From contig OX336400.1 of NCBI GenBank assembly GCA_946902985.2, positions 170,883,043 to 170,947,042 on the forward strand: 64,000 bases of DNA, read 5' to 3'. The DNA is from Meconema thalassinum. Its lineage: Eukaryota; Arthropoda; Insecta; Orthoptera; Tettigoniidae. Under the pieces are notes generated by a model that worked only from the letters and a program-made list of their open reading frames with translations, ran no database searches and had not been told where the DNA came from. Shown piece by piece: positions 28,643 through 40,100 of this stretch. Numbering within the stretch: the stretch's first letter is position 1; every line of letters begins with the position of its first letter. Made by a program: the position numbers and the translations under genes.

Positions 28643-28999
28643 AACAACGTGACGTCATCAGCCATCTATTGGATTTATGGTCTAAGTATATGGCAAAACT
28701 ACAGGTTTCATTAAAATCGAAAATTATCCCGTCATCTATTGGTTATAAACAGAACCAATTGGTGACTTGAAATGACTGCTAGCGCCTTTGAACACTGTCG
28801 GAACTACTAGAAGGCAAGCTAGAGTTGGCTCCAAAACTCCCTATACAGTTTCACCCACCCGGTGTCGATCTAACCGAATTTTCGGACGCGGGATTTGCCA
28901 CGGAGGAACCTCTCTAGGTGCCCGGATCATACAGGGACCTATGTTGGGAGTCCGGAGATCCGACGAAGCTTAATATACACTTCAGATGAAGGAGTATAT
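28643..28999. other. unassigned sequence with a dispersed repeat word
   Basis: The stretch around 28801-28862 (ACTACTAGAAGGCAAGCTAG, then CCTATACAGTTTCACCC) recurs in similar form at about 61470-61530, so an unnamed dispersed repeat is present. I see no ORF of interest. Confidence 0.4.
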
Positions 29000-29450
29000 G
29001 CCGTCATAGACGACACATACTTTTCCCACGTCGTTTTCTTACTCTCTCGAATCGGTTATCGGGCTCCAGCACGCATCCTTTTGAAGGTGATAAGGTTGGT
29101 CATGGTGTTTGGCCTCTGATAGCATTTGGAAGCACGTTGACGATCTTTAATTGCTGCTGCAATCTCGGCTGTCCACCAAGGGACAAGCTTCCAGCGGGAG
29201 TTACCGGATGAGGAATGAATTGTTTCCTCTACAGCAGCCAAAATACCATTCGTTATGTGAATGGTATGATCATCGACACTTTCAAAGGTATCTTCGGAAT
29301 AAACCGCACACGCTGTGAAAGTTGGCCAATCAACCCGACGGAGAAGCCATCGACTTGGTAACTCGATGGCTCTCTGGTTCGGAAGAGTAAGGATAATCGG
29401 AAAATGTCACTATTACTAGGGTCGTCATGTACACCCCACTGTAGGAGGGA
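29000..29450 (-). pseudogene. LINE endonuclease C-terminal fragment (LINE G)
   Basis: On the minus strand, from about 29440 to 29050: RAIELPSRWLLRRVDWPTFT, TIHITNGILAAVEETIHSSS, and WKLVPWWTAEIAAAIKDRQR followed by NLITFKRMRA. The VPWW and LITFKRxRA phrases are typical of the segment between endonuclease and RT in Jockey/I-type LINEs. At least one frameshift near 29241 breaks it. Neither catalytic domain is complete. Confidence 0.7.
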
Positions 29451-29454
29451 CACC

Positions 29455-29720
29455 AGGGCACGACTGCACAAGGTAGATCCATCCTATTAAAGTGGCCGAA
29501 CCATCTCAACCTTGATGTTGCTATAGTTTCCTTAATTGGTTTCACTTGTATATGTTCATGGATCTTTTCACTCCTGATCTTATCACGTCTCGTTTTCTGA
29601 AGCATTGTCCTCAGAAATGTCATTTCCCCAGCCTGAAGTCTGCTGCTATCCCTTCTATTAATGGTGCACATTTCCAGGCCATATATTGTGGTTGGTACAA
29701 AGTAGGCCTTATACAATGTT
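29455..29720 (-). pseudogene. LINE RT C-terminal fragment (LINE F)
   Basis: Minus strand, starting near 29716: YKAYFVPTTIYGLEMCTINR, then LQAGEMTFLRTMLQKTRRDK and TSRLRWFGHFNRMD. These are the conserved post-RT motifs of an RTE-like LINE. It abuts LINE G near 29460 with no visible target duplication and is cut on the other side by the inverted-repeat element at 29727. Confidence 0.75.
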
Positions 29721-29726
29721 TTTTTT

Positions 29727-30660
29727 TATCATTTCAAATGATCTTGTCGACTTCGTCGTTATGCTTGGGTCCAACGTTATGCGTTATGGAGACGGAGACG
29801 GAAGTGACGTCATGCAGCCGCGCGGGAAGTGACGACATCCAGCCGCGCGGGAAGCGAGTGCGTGACGTCATGCAACCATGCGGGAAGCAGAAGCTAATGG
29901 TTATTGGAGTCTGTTGGAAGAGTCCTGGGGCGTCGAGCAATCTGGGGCTTTGAGCGAAGCGAACACAAGAATACAGGGTGACGTCTAAAGAGATATACAA
30001 GATGCCAATTAAGAATACAGGGTGACCCCTAAAGAGGTGCACAAGATGTCAGACAAGATTACAGGGTGACTCCTAAAGAGGTGTACAAGATGTCACACAA
30101 GAATACAGGGTGACTCCTAAAGGGATATACAAATGCCAGATAAGAATACAAGGTGTCTCTTAAAGAGGTGTACAAGATGGCAGAGAAGAATACAGGGTGA
30201 CTCCTAAAGAGGTGCACAAGGTGTCAGTCAAGAATACAGGGTGACTCCTAAAGAGGTGTACAAGATGTCACACAAGAATACAGGGTGACTTCTAAAGAGA
30301 TATACAAAATGCCAGATAAGAATACAGGGTGCCTCCTAAAGAGGTGTGCAGGATGTCAGAGCAAATTACAGGGTGACACTTAACGAGGTGTACAGTATGT
30401 TAGATTCAATTCAAATACAGGGTGACCCTTAAAGAGGGTTGCGAGATATCAGATTCAAATAATGGGTGACTCTTAAAGAGTTGTAAAAGATGTCAGACTC
30501 AAATACAGGGTGACCCTTAAAGAGGTGTCCGCGCGGGAAGCCTACGTTAATGGGTAATGGAGTCTGATGAAAGAGTCCTGGGGCTTAGAGCGAAGCGAGA
30601 AGCCCTCCTGAGCCTTTCTAACATGTGTAGCATTTGTAGCATGCGTCATTTGAAATGATA
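29727..30660. mobile_element. inverted-repeat element carrying a 44-bp minisatellite
   Basis: The 15-bp ends TATCATTTCAAATGA (29727-29741) and TCATTTGAAATGATA (30646-30660) are exact inverted repeats, each nearly palindromic. With TA at both outer edges a TA duplication is possible. Inside, GC-rich flanks repeat each other (GCGGGAAG ... AGAGTCCTGGGGC ... GCGAAGCGA at 29878-29960 and 30533-30603) around the tandem array. There is no ORF with recognisable content. Confidence 0.5.
29966..30530 (+). repeat. 44-bp minisatellite, 13 units
   Basis: ACAGGGTGAC-type words start units at 29973, 30017, 30061, 30105, 30148, 30192, 30236, 30280, 30324, 30368, 30417, 30461 and 30504. Spacing is 44 with a few exceptions (43, 43, 49). 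The unit reads roughly ACAGGGTGACTCCTAAAGAG, then GTGTACAAGATGTCAGACAA and GAAT. Confidence 0.95.
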
Positions 30661-31110
30661 TAACGTCTAGTCTTTCAGACTGACTGTAATTTTTTTATAT
30701 TAAAGGTATTTATAATGTAATTTATACTAATAAAACGGCACGGACTTAAGCACTGACCCAATATTTACAGTAGATATATTTAACACACTGTGTACATACT
30801 ATGTAAAGATATACAGGCTCATTGAACGTTCTTATAGTTTGTATGGAAGTTCATAGGTTTGTCCTCTCATTGCAGACTATTAAGTGATATTGTGGACAGT
30901 GGAGACCACATAGCGTATAGGCACCCTGATCGAAGCGTGGTGGTATCCTCTTTGGTAACAGAATCTATGGTGGAAGTTGTCTGCTGCGGACCTCGTGAAG
31001 ACGTGTCGTAATACAAAGTTAGGTACCGTACTTTCCATTCCTCCGTGTTCATTGCTAGAGTTTCGTAGTTAAATCTGGGTCTATTGCTGCTGCCTTTTGC
31101 TCTCGTTTTT
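30661..31110. other. unassigned sequence
   Basis: I see no supported feature. A minus-strand open frame of 108 codons (30867-31193) overlaps the histone relic and has no recognisable motif, so I do not call it. Confidence 0.3.
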
Positions 31111-31119
31111 CGATGTGGG

Positions 31120-31807
31120 CCTCGTACGCCCAAGAAGAGCAAGGCTTCTGCCTCCAAGAAGCCCTGCACCAAGCCGACCCATTTCTGACGCATATCAAAA
31201 GCGCAGTGGGGCTTTACTCTTTTCAGAGACTTTCTTCAGTGTACTGTAAATATAGTGTAAGGCACTGATAAATAAATATGAAATGAACAAAATCCTAAAA
31301 CCTCCAAGATTGTGCGCAATGCCTTCAGGAACATCAAGGAACGTGGTGGATCTTCTCTCAAACCATCAAGAAATACATATCGGTCAACTAGGCCTACTAG
31401 GTGGACTCCAAGAAGCTCGTCCCTTTCATCAAGAAGTACCTGAAGGCTGCAGTGGCACCCGAAGAGCGGTCCAGATCAAGGGAAAGGGAACTTCCGGCTC
31501 CTTCAAGCTCACCTTAGAGGCCAAGCCTCAGAAGGTCAGCACCGCCCCCGCCAAGTGGTCTGCCACCCTCAAGGAGAATCACCTTCCCTAGACCTAGAAG
31601 TCCGGAGCGAAAGCAGCTGCCAAGATGGTCACCTCCAAGAAACCCGCCGAAAAGACTAGGGTTGTATACGCTCCCAAGTATTGAAAGTTACCTTCGAAGG
31701 TTATGAAAGTAGCCAAGGTGCCCACGAGAAAACCTAAAGCATGTAAACCTAAGAAGGCTGCCAAGCACAATGTTTCCCCTAAAAGGGCGGCACCCAAGAA
31801 GAAGTGA
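31120..31807 (+). pseudogene. histone H1 pseudogene
   Basis: Pieces in order: N-terminal tail PKKSKASASKKP (about 31128-31163) with KPTH, and a 105-bp interruption. The globular domain follows with KTSKIVRNAFRNIKERGGSS (31293-31350), VDSKKLVPFIKKYLKAAVA (31402-31458) and IKGKGTSGSFKLT in another frame. The Lys/Pro/Ala-rich tail has EAKPQKVSTAPAK, VTSKKPAEKTRVVYAPK, MKVAKVPTRKPKA and SPKRAAPKKK, ending TGA at 31805. H1 is the linker histone of chromatin. At least three frameshifts and internal stops exclude function. No poly(A) tail is visible. Confidence 0.85.
31217..31228 (+). other. histone 3'-end stem-loop-like word
   Basis: CTCTTTTCAGAG resembles the core of the metazoan histone mRNA stem-loop (consensus stem closing TTTTCA-type loops), but the stem is only 3 bp and the outer bases do not pair well. 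It sits between the H1 N-tail and globular pieces, not downstream of the gene where it would belong. Confidence 0.3.
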
Positions 31808-32185
31808 GAGGTTTATCGGTGTTACGATTATTGATGTATGGTATTCTATGGAGTTAAGAAAAAATGATATAAATATGTGTTGAGGATGCAATTTCTCTGG
31901 TAACATGTAGTACAGGCTGTTCCAAATTCACGAGTTTGGGTATGCGTACACGCGAGCACTCAGCAGTAATGCTCGGAGCACGGTTGGAGAGGGACTGGGG
32001 GTGATAGCCAATACGTCACTGGGCGAGGGTCATAGTAAAAGTCCATGCGCTTCTAGCCAATCTTGATGTATCCACCGCGCAGTGAAGGCAGCCCCCACAG
32101 TAGAGCTGTATTGCATGTTGCAGGTTTACTCACGCAAGGCGGCGAGTACCCAGGCACTCACTGGCGAGCTGCTCGGCTGTATTAT
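31808..32185. other. unassigned GC-richer sequence
   Basis: No ORF or repeat is recognised between the H1 relic and the next inverted repeat. Confidence 0.3.
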
Positions 32186-33323
32186 CCAGAGTTGGAATCT
32201 GACAGTTCGGCGCCAGTGGGCAAAAACAGTTGACGACTAGATCCCACGCAATGCTTGATGCCATGGAAACCATACAGCGCTGCCAATTTGAATGACGCTA
32301 TTTGGCCACGTGCTTATCACTTGACCAGTCCCTTGTTTGGTTGCCTCCCAAGTGCACACTGACCATGCTGCGTTATAATTGTATTGCATTAATTAGTTAA
32401 TTACTTTCTCGTGTAGGATTTATACTTATTTATACTTTATACTTATATTTATAATTCATTAGTGTCCGTTATTTATTTATATAGTGTTAGTGTAAGTTTA
32501 AGCTTAGATTCGTGTGAATTAGATAAAGGTTACCCCTAGCTTTCTTTTTGTTTGCGAGTGGTGACGCGATGGTTTGGACAGCTTTTTCCATGATACAGGT
32601 CTTGGCAGCGTAGGTTGCGATTAGGATGAGGGTGTTGACAGCTGAAAACTGGGCGAAAGAGGTGTCGCATGTGGAAAGAGTATTACGCGAAGCTCGGGAA
32701 CGTGAAGGTGTTATTGACACAGCTGTGGACGACCTCATAATTTCCCTCGGCGATTCCTCACCCACCAGAACGGGATCCAGTGACGGAGAGGACCGAGATG
32801 ATGATGATGATATGGATGGGATATAGCCTTTTCACAGTGATTAGCTTCTCTCTTGTAAAGGGTGAGTTAATAGCCTATACAATGAACGTATATTTTGTAA
32901 TACATTTATATGTTTCTTGTGCCTTGAAACTTATTCTACAGGAGATATAAATTGCTAAATAACACGGAAACAATCACGTTCTGTCGTTTCGCTTTGAACA
33001 TTTTTGCTTAATGATTGTAGGCTACCGGTATTCGTACCGGTAATATTGCTATTAATTACAATATTTTAGGCCTCTCCTCAATTTGACGGGCTATTACTTT
33101 ATTTTACAGTCTGCACCGAACAGTTTTAAGCATTGCTTTGTTTAAGATTTTTGAAAACCATCTGAGTAAAAATATAATAAATGTAATAACGATGCTAATG
33201 ATATTATGAGCATGAGGAAAAGGACGGGAGGGTGGAAATACGCACGTGGTGGCCAGTAGCATACGAGGCAACGCTGCCTTTAGTTCAACGGTTCTCCGCC
33301 GAACTGTCAGATTCCAACTCTGG
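32186..33323. mobile_element. DNA transposon remnant with 27-bp inverted repeats
   Basis: The ends CCAGAGTTGGAATCTGACAG (32186-) and its complement (33297-33323) match perfectly over 27 bases. The 1.14-kb interior contains a transposase C-terminal relic (32575-32826). No clean target duplication is visible; TA occurs near both edges but with unequal spacing. It probably is an internally deleted Tc1/pogo-type element. Confidence 0.6.
32575..32826 (+). pseudogene. pogo-type DDE transposase C-terminus relic
   Basis: The frame reads WTAFSMIQVLAA, a stop (32611), then VAIRMRVLTAENWAKEVSHV and EREGVIDTAVDDLIISLGDS, ending in an acidic Asp/Glu-rich tail. The order 'AI-W..Vt..NW..c..HV ... EGVID..ldelI..LGD' followed by an acidic tail is what I know from the C-terminal end of pogo/Tigger-like DDE endonucleases of insects. 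The DDE catalytic residues lie upstream and are missing. Confidence 0.5.
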
Positions 33324-33726
33324 AAAATACACCTGTAGGTGGTGCAGGTTCGCAAGGCAAGGAATTAATTACCGGTACCAAAACAGACTTAATAAAACAA
33401 CGCATGGAACGAACTGTAGATATATTCACAACTAGGCCTATATACAACACAATAAATATTCAACACTCAATAAGGCATGTCTATGATGCCGCGGAAGCTT
33501 ACGGCCTTGTACGCTGTAAGGGAATGACTCGCCTGCCTGTCCATTGTCACAACGGAGAGTGTACACAATAGCCCTCGACCCTCACTCCCCCGTGGTACGA
33601 CGACCGCGCTATCCCAGCAGGGCAGCCAACTCAATGCAACAGAGTACACACAGGGAGGGATAACTAACACAGTAAAACACACAATATATATATATAAACC
33701 ATTATTATTTAATTGTGTTCTTAAAA
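33324..33726. other. unassigned sequence
   Basis: I see no supported gene or element here. A (TA)n run near 33685 is the only simple sequence. Confidence 0.3.
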
Positions 33727-34770
33727 AGATCATGCGTGAGTGGAACAAAACTTGTCCTCCAAATGTAAAGATTGGTACTAATATAAAACTGAATTGCTTG
33801 GCCTTTGCGGATGACCTTGCACTGCTTGCAACCAGTATAGATGAGGCTAAACACCAAATTGAAGAACTTGGGTCTATTGCAGCAAAAGTAGGACTTCAAA
33901 TTTCATTTGTAAAGACTGAAATAATGGCATCCTTTGATGTGGAAACACAAGCTATTACATTGATCAACAATAAAGAAATTAAAGTTGTACATAAATTTAA
34001 ATATTTAGGGGAAATTATAACATGGAATTTGAATGAGAAAGCGTCAATCGAAAATAGAACAACAAAGTTAAGACAAGCGCAATATATTACTTGGTCTAGT
34101 TACAAAAAAAATCACTCTCCATAAAAGCCAAATTACGACATTACGAATCAGTTATTAAACCGGAAGCAATATATGCTTGTGAAACCCTTTTCAAGTTAAA
34201 CACTCGATCAGTTACTGACACATTACAGAAGATTGATAGAAGAATTCTCAGAACTGTAATTAATAAAAAAACATCAGGTGGATGGTCAATGGCGTCTATT
34301 ACCAAATTAAGTGTTTTATAAAGAAACTGAGTCTATAGTCGATACTGTGCGAAAAAGGCGAATTGCTATTTTTGGTCATATCTCACGCCTGCCGGATACC
34401 AGACAATTAAAAGTATTATTTAATTATTTTTTCAAAAGTAAAACAAAGAACTCTTGGTTTATGGAAATTCAAAATGATCTGGATGAACTCGGCTTGACAA
34501 TGTCCCAAATTGCTAACAAAGATGAGAAGAATATCTTGAAAAACAAGAACATCCGACTTCCCTTAAAAACCTTTACCCGCAAAACTTACACCATAAGCGA
34601 TGCAGCGAGAGCGGCAAGGTCGACTAGAATGAAAATGTTTTGGGAAAAGAAGAAAAATAAGAAGCTGAATCTTTAATATTGTTTTTGAGATATGTATATA
34701 CTTGTTTTGGTTAAGTGCTCCAATGAGGGCGTAACATATGTAAATAAATAAAACAAGAAGTCCAGTCACA
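33727..34770 (+). pseudogene. LINE E, 5'-truncated reverse transcriptase
   Basis: 33732-34124 reads KLNCLAFADDLALLATSIDE (FADD catalytic box), VGLQISFVKTEIMA and HKFKYLGEIITWNLNEKASI. It then shifts frame near the A run at 34107 to SIKAKLRHYESVIKPEAIYA and LQKIDRRILRTVINKKT, and again near 34310 to VRKRRIAIFGHISRLPDTRQ and ISDAARAARSTRMKMFWEKK. The 3'-UTR ends in (AAT/TAAA) near 34755. The endonuclease and the front half of RT are lost. At least two frameshifts disrupt it. Confidence 0.85.
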
Positions 34771-35698
34771 ACAATATGTTCGTTTAGTAAGTCAGAGTTT
34801 GAAAAAGAAGAGACATATCACGAAACAAGGAATAAAGAATAAGAATAAACAAAACCAAAACACAAATGATGTCAGTTCCATAGATCATGAACTCTTTCTT
34901 CGGAGTAAATGTTAGTTACCACTACAACCACCTTTCGCTTGTTCTACCAGTAGCCTACTGTATGGCAAGCTGAGCGACGAATCAATCCAGAGCTGCAGGA
35001 TTATTTCAGGTTGTCTGAGACCAACTCCCATTAATAAAGTCAACTACTGGGCTGGGATTGCGTGAAGTGAAGTGGTCGCAAACAATGGAAGGAGTAAATC
35101 ATGTAATATGTCCTTCCTTCACAACCACTCTTTGGGTATCAACCATTGAACCATAACGAATAGAATAAGAAGTAATATCACTGGCCTAGTACGCCTGGTC
35201 CGCCGCAACGCAGCGCTGGCTCCGATCTGTGATGTAAGTTAGCATTGGCGCTTACGAGACTTGTAAAACCTTGCGACCTGTTTTACCGCAAGATATCCTC
35301 ATAGGGGCTAATAAGTTCGACATGTCCACTTACTTTACTGTGCCCAATTATAATTTAATAAGTCGTCTCCTGTAATAGTCCAGTTTCGACAATAAGCGAA
35401 GACAAAGAGCAAGTTCAAAATGCAATTAGTTTTGCCAGCTATCGGTAAATTAAAAAAAAAAGAACGGAAAAATTAACCTCGCTATCAGAAAGGTTTTCTT
35501 CACATCGTTACACATTTTACTTTCCCTTAACAGTCTTGCAACACAGCCACACACAAAAAAAAACGTACGAACGCAATTTTCACCGTAGATTACTATAAAA
35601 TTCAATAATAACCATAAATTTCACTCCACAATCACAAAAATCAGTAAACTACCATCATTTCAGAAGAACTTAACATTAAACAGACATAGAAGGCACAG
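34771..35698. other. unassigned, possibly single-copy sequence
   Basis: No gene, RNA or repeat is recognised in this 0.9-kb AT-rich stretch. Confidence 0.3.
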
Positions 35699-36248
35699 AC
35701 AAGCCTCCGTGGCTTAGGCGGCAGCACGCCGGCCTCTCACCGCTGGGTCCGTGGTTCAAATCCCGGTCACTCCATGTGAGATCTGTGCTGGACAAAACGG
35801 AGGCAGACAGGTTTTTCTCCGGGTACTCCGGGTTTCCCTGTCAAAATTTAACTCCAGCAACACTCTCCACTATAGTTTCATTTCATCTGTCATTCATTTA
35901 AGCATTGCCCCAGAGGAGTGCGTCAAGCCTCGGCAGCCAGCACAGTTCATATCCTCGCCGCTAGATGGGGGCTTCATTCATTCCAGGAGGGGCGTGGTGG
36001 CTCAGCGGTCTAGCTGTATGCCTCTCACCAAGGCGGTCCGGGTTCGATTCCCGGTCAATGCATGTGAGATTTTCGAAGTGAAATGCCATGCCCTGTGGTT
36101 CGGATTCCACGTAAAAAGGAGGTCCCGTGGCTCATGATCTCAAGATTAACGGTCACGTTAAACTACAAGCTTCCTTCCTTTTTTTCATTCATTCCATTCC
36201 TGACCCGGTCAGAGACTGGAAGCAGGCTGTGGATTTTCTTTCATTTTC
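35699..36248 (+). mobile_element. SINE S2 interrupted by SINE S3
   Basis: S2 pieces are 35699-35985 and 36184-36248. The outer target duplication agaaggcacag is exact (35688-35698 and 36249-36259). The tRNA-like head is GCCTCCGTGGCTTAGGCGGC. Confidence 0.9.
35986..36183 (+). mobile_element. SINE S3 nested in S2
   Basis: It starts GGAGGGGCGTGGTGGCTCAG with a B-box-like GGTTCGATTCCCGG near 36041 and ends in a T-rich tail. An exact 13-bp duplication, ttcattcattcca, flanks it (35973-35985 and 36184-36196), so S3 is younger than this S2. Confidence 0.92.
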
Positions 36249-36259
36249 AGAAGGCACAG

Positions 36260-37611
36260 TCATGACCCCTTCTTAGAGTAGGCTATTGCCTAAAACTGAC
36301 CACGCCTCCTTCAGCATTACAGTAGATATATGTTCTTAAACTCATTGTCGTTTTATTCTCATCTCTTTCTTCACAGAAGTACCGGTAATCTTTAATGGCA
36401 TCAAGAGCATTCTTATTTACACCATACTGGACAAATAGTTAGGCAAATTAGGAAATATATGTGGAACAGAATAGTCTTTCAATCGCCAGTTGGTTCTTGG
36501 GAGAAGTACTACTTCCTATCACAAATTTGTCAAATTTAACAATTAAATCTTCTTAAAAGTGAGCATCACAGATGTAGGACTTTTCATCAAGTTCCCTATC
36601 CTTCCCTGGTATGGCCCCTTTGCACTTGATAAAACGTTCCTTATCTTTAGGAGGTTTGAAAAACAGTCTGACCTCTTTACAGTCCCCATAGCCAGATCTG
36701 CTTCCTGGTACAAAACATCAAGGCATCTTCACTACTCACATTAAGCACTCATGAAAATGTAAGAGCTAAACTGCTGTTTACTTACATTAAATAACAATAA
36801 AATTAACACACGAAGATAACGTCAACACACGACAAGAAATTAAATTCCATTTCAGTTAATGCTTCCTACAATAGCATTTCAGGTATTAATACTATGAAGT
36901 AATAGTGTAAGCACTTGTATATCAATAAACGTTTGCACAGAACACTACCAAAACTCTCCGACCTATTAAATACTTAATATATCGCACATAAACACATGTG
37001 GAAATCAACATCTCAAATCGACTGTAGCGCTGCGTAGCGGCGAGTGCCAACCCGATCCGTATTCATTACATGCTATTGAGGGAGAAGAGATCACACTTTT
37101 TATTCTATTCGTTATGATTGAACTATAGATACTACTGGAATGCCGACTGTATGGGAGAAAAGTGCGGTTTTTTGTGCGACTAGTTACGCCTGGTAGTGCA
37201 CGTCAAGGAGGCGAGTGTGACGTATACGTACGGCGAGATACAAGTAAAAGAGGTACTTTGTCAACTCCATGGCCGTGCATGGCTATCATCATAGAGTTTG
37301 CAAGCTCAACTCCTTTCATGAGAATCACGACATATCAGCTAACTTGCAACCTAGAGTTCAATGGTATGACGGTTTTTGGTGCGACTAGTTACGCCTGGTA
37401 GTGCACGTCAAGGAGGCGATGAACAGGAAGCAGTTTTCAGCGAGGGTTACCATGGGAGGAGTTGTTCCAGTGGTATCCATAGTTCAATGGTATCAACCTG
37501 CTGTCGGGTTCACCATGGATCGTCAAAATGTTAACAAACCAATTAAGGCCGTTGACGGACGATTACCGAAATGTCGTGGTTCACCAAACTATAACAATCC
37601 ATTAGCTTCCC
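36260..37611. other. unassigned sequence with a 50-bp direct repeat
   Basis: No gene is recognised. GCGACTAGTTACGCCTGG and flanking bases occur at 37165-37214 and again at 37371-37419 (about 50 bp, nearly identical, 206 bp apart). Confidence 0.4.
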
Positions 37612-40021
37612 TATACCCCGTTTAGACGTCCCGGTTGCGATCGCGATCAGGAGCCGATCCAGATTAAGTTGGGACGTTTAAACGCAACAGGATAACATTA
37701 TCGCGATCAACTTTCCCTCCAACAAGATCATCCCGATCCCGTTCCCACAACGAGATAATCGCGTTCGCGGCCATTGCGATCGTCGGTGTGTTCTATCCTC
37801 CTGTTGTGCGAGTGAAGTAGGCAGTGGAAATGATGGCCATTTTGTATCAAGACCAACTACAATACTCAGACCTTAATGTAGAAAAAACATGGCGGCGACG
37901 GTTGCCCTACCAATAGCTAAGATCATGTCATAGGGCTTGTCACAGTTCGTGTAAATTATTATTTTTACTCACCTAAGAGCATAAAATATATCACAAGACG
38001 AGACTAGGTTCCGAAGAAATATGCATCAATAATTTAGACTTACCTGAATTAATTTATCTATATAGTGCTGGCCTCGAATATTAGGTTTCTTCGTCTTCAC
38101 CCAAGGGGCAGCTACAATAGTCTCACTGTTTCTGTGGTTGAATAAGAAGCTTTTTGGCGAGTTATCACGATTTGTATTTAAGTTCAGTAATTATAGATTA
38201 ATATTATTAGCATAAAATCAGACAGATTCTGAAGTAGGAAAGAAGAAAGTACCCGGTTACTGAAGTGCTGTCCCAGCACATGCAGAGTATTTGTGTACAC
38301 AATCGGAATGAGAATAGTTGCCTGAAATAATCGAACCAACGCCGTAGAGATACATTTCAAGTAAGACCTCTCGTGGAATTGCCTAAAATCTCGGGTAAAA
38401 CATCACACCGAATTAGTTGATTGAAATATGCAAAGAAGTCGTCGTGTGGATATCAAAACATAATTATGGAGAATACTACTGGGTACACACAAGGGACACG
38501 ATAATATGTTACCATCTAACCTATTAAACACTCACTGTTACCGTTTGGAATAGTTGTACGCTTGAAATAGTTGATTTAGTAAAGTACTATAGGTTGGAAA
38601 GCACCATCTCCCTCTTACGAAATTATCGCAGCACACCATCTCGCAATATAAGTACATAATTGGCAAGGTACTCACAACACTTTATTACACATATCATAAT
38701 AAAAAATAACTTGCTAGCTGTAAGAATCACAAAAGTATGAATAATGACGGAGCACAATGAGTTCACTGTTTGGCACAGGGGGAACATCTTCCTTACCCAA
38801 TAAAACAGAAGTTCACCGTATTATTTGGCGTGTATACAAGGCAGTGTAGAACATCTGCCAGACTGGTAATGATTTACGGAGGCACATATTGCTGAGCGTT
38901 CAAAATAACGTCAACGGTTTGGTCTAGCCGTAGATGCTCATTGCGTTTTCCCTTTACGTAATAAGTTCGACACTACTGACGTGTACTAAGCTATTATTAT
39001 ATTGTCACTAACTAGCAAATCATTGCGGTGTATATTCTTGAGACACTTCTATCATGCTTTAGTCTTAGGTACTTCAACATCCGAAGTAAATGACACAATG
39101 CCATCGGTTGACTGGACAATCTTCACACAAACGAACCAGTCCATATTAAGCGTATTATCACATATTTACATACGATTGCAGTACATTAACGTGAACTGGA
39201 CTTTACAGACATACAGAAGACACTAACAATTACAGATGAGCGACAGTTTATCCCAACCTTCATCAAACGAAGCTAATCAAAGCTAAATATTGTATCCCAG
39301 CAACGAATGTAAACAAACAATATGCCGGGGCTTCAGCATACGCCATTTTCACACTTTCGAGACCTGCATTATTAAGGTCTGAGTATTGTAGTTGGTCTTG
39401 TTTGTATTATCTTGTGTTTTGAAAGCGAGATGTACGTAATGTTGGCCATGATGGTTGTATTTATGTTGGTTGATAGAGATATATGAAGATTGAGAGAAAC
39501 GAAATGATGGATGGAGACAAACATACCAGTGTTTAAACGCTGAAAAAAAAAAAATATTAGCGTTGGGGAAAGTCGATGAAGACGATTAATAAAGACATAC
39601 ATTTATTCTCAAAGACATAGAAGGGATTCCGATAGGGCCAAATAACTGGACGAACAAGAAGTATTTATGCAATAAATAGCCTAGACCTGTTTATAAATAT
39701 TTCAAAATATGTTTATTTCCACTCCAAGGGTAGGCCTTGCCTACACGTCTCCTTAGGATTTGTATATATTTAAGAATATGCATTAGCAGGTTGAATTATA
39801 TATAAAGAATACCTGAAATACTTCAAAACGGGAGGAAACAAACTACTGTAAATTTCTGCTATAACACTTGGAATTCAAAAGTTGGCAGACCTTAGCGATG
39901 TCATGCTGTTTTACTCGAATATCCTGTTGTTTCATGATGGGCAAAAGCCGTTGATCGCGATTGGACATTATCCAGATCAGAGATAATCGGAATCGCGACC
40001 GAGACGTCTAAATGGGGTATA
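37612..40021. mobile_element. TIR element (Harbinger-like?), itself interrupted by another TIR element
   Basis: Inverted ends TATACCCCGTTTAGACGTCC (37612-) and a 27-of-30 match to its complement ending at 40021. Without the inner element it would be about 0.86 kb and non-coding. The TIR is rich in CGCGATC words (37636-37645, 39955-40000). A HARBI1-like exon lies 80 bp outside the right end, which makes a PIF/Harbinger link possible but unproven. Only TA is shared directly outside the ends. Confidence 0.55.
37848..39400. mobile_element. inner TIR element, 30-bp perfect ends, 7-bp duplication
   Basis: CAAGACCAACTACAATACTC opens the left end (37848-37877) and the right end (39371-39400) is its perfect 30-bp inverted partner. 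The flanks tttgtat (37841-37847 and 39401-39407) are identical. The 1.55-kb interior has no transposase-like ORF. The superfamily is not assigned. Confidence 0.75.
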
Positions 40022-40100
40022 ACAAGTCGTCAAAACTAGTTGCTCTGTCAACATGGAATAAACGACTTGACGGTCGATTTACGTAGGATTCAAATCCAAA

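Noticed and set aside
29966..30530. CRISPR-like array
   Set aside because: Units are contiguous 44-bp repeats with no unique spacers, and the genome is eukaryotic.
30867..31193. 108-codon minus-strand frame
   Set aside because: It overlaps the histone H1 relic on the other strand and has no recognisable motif.
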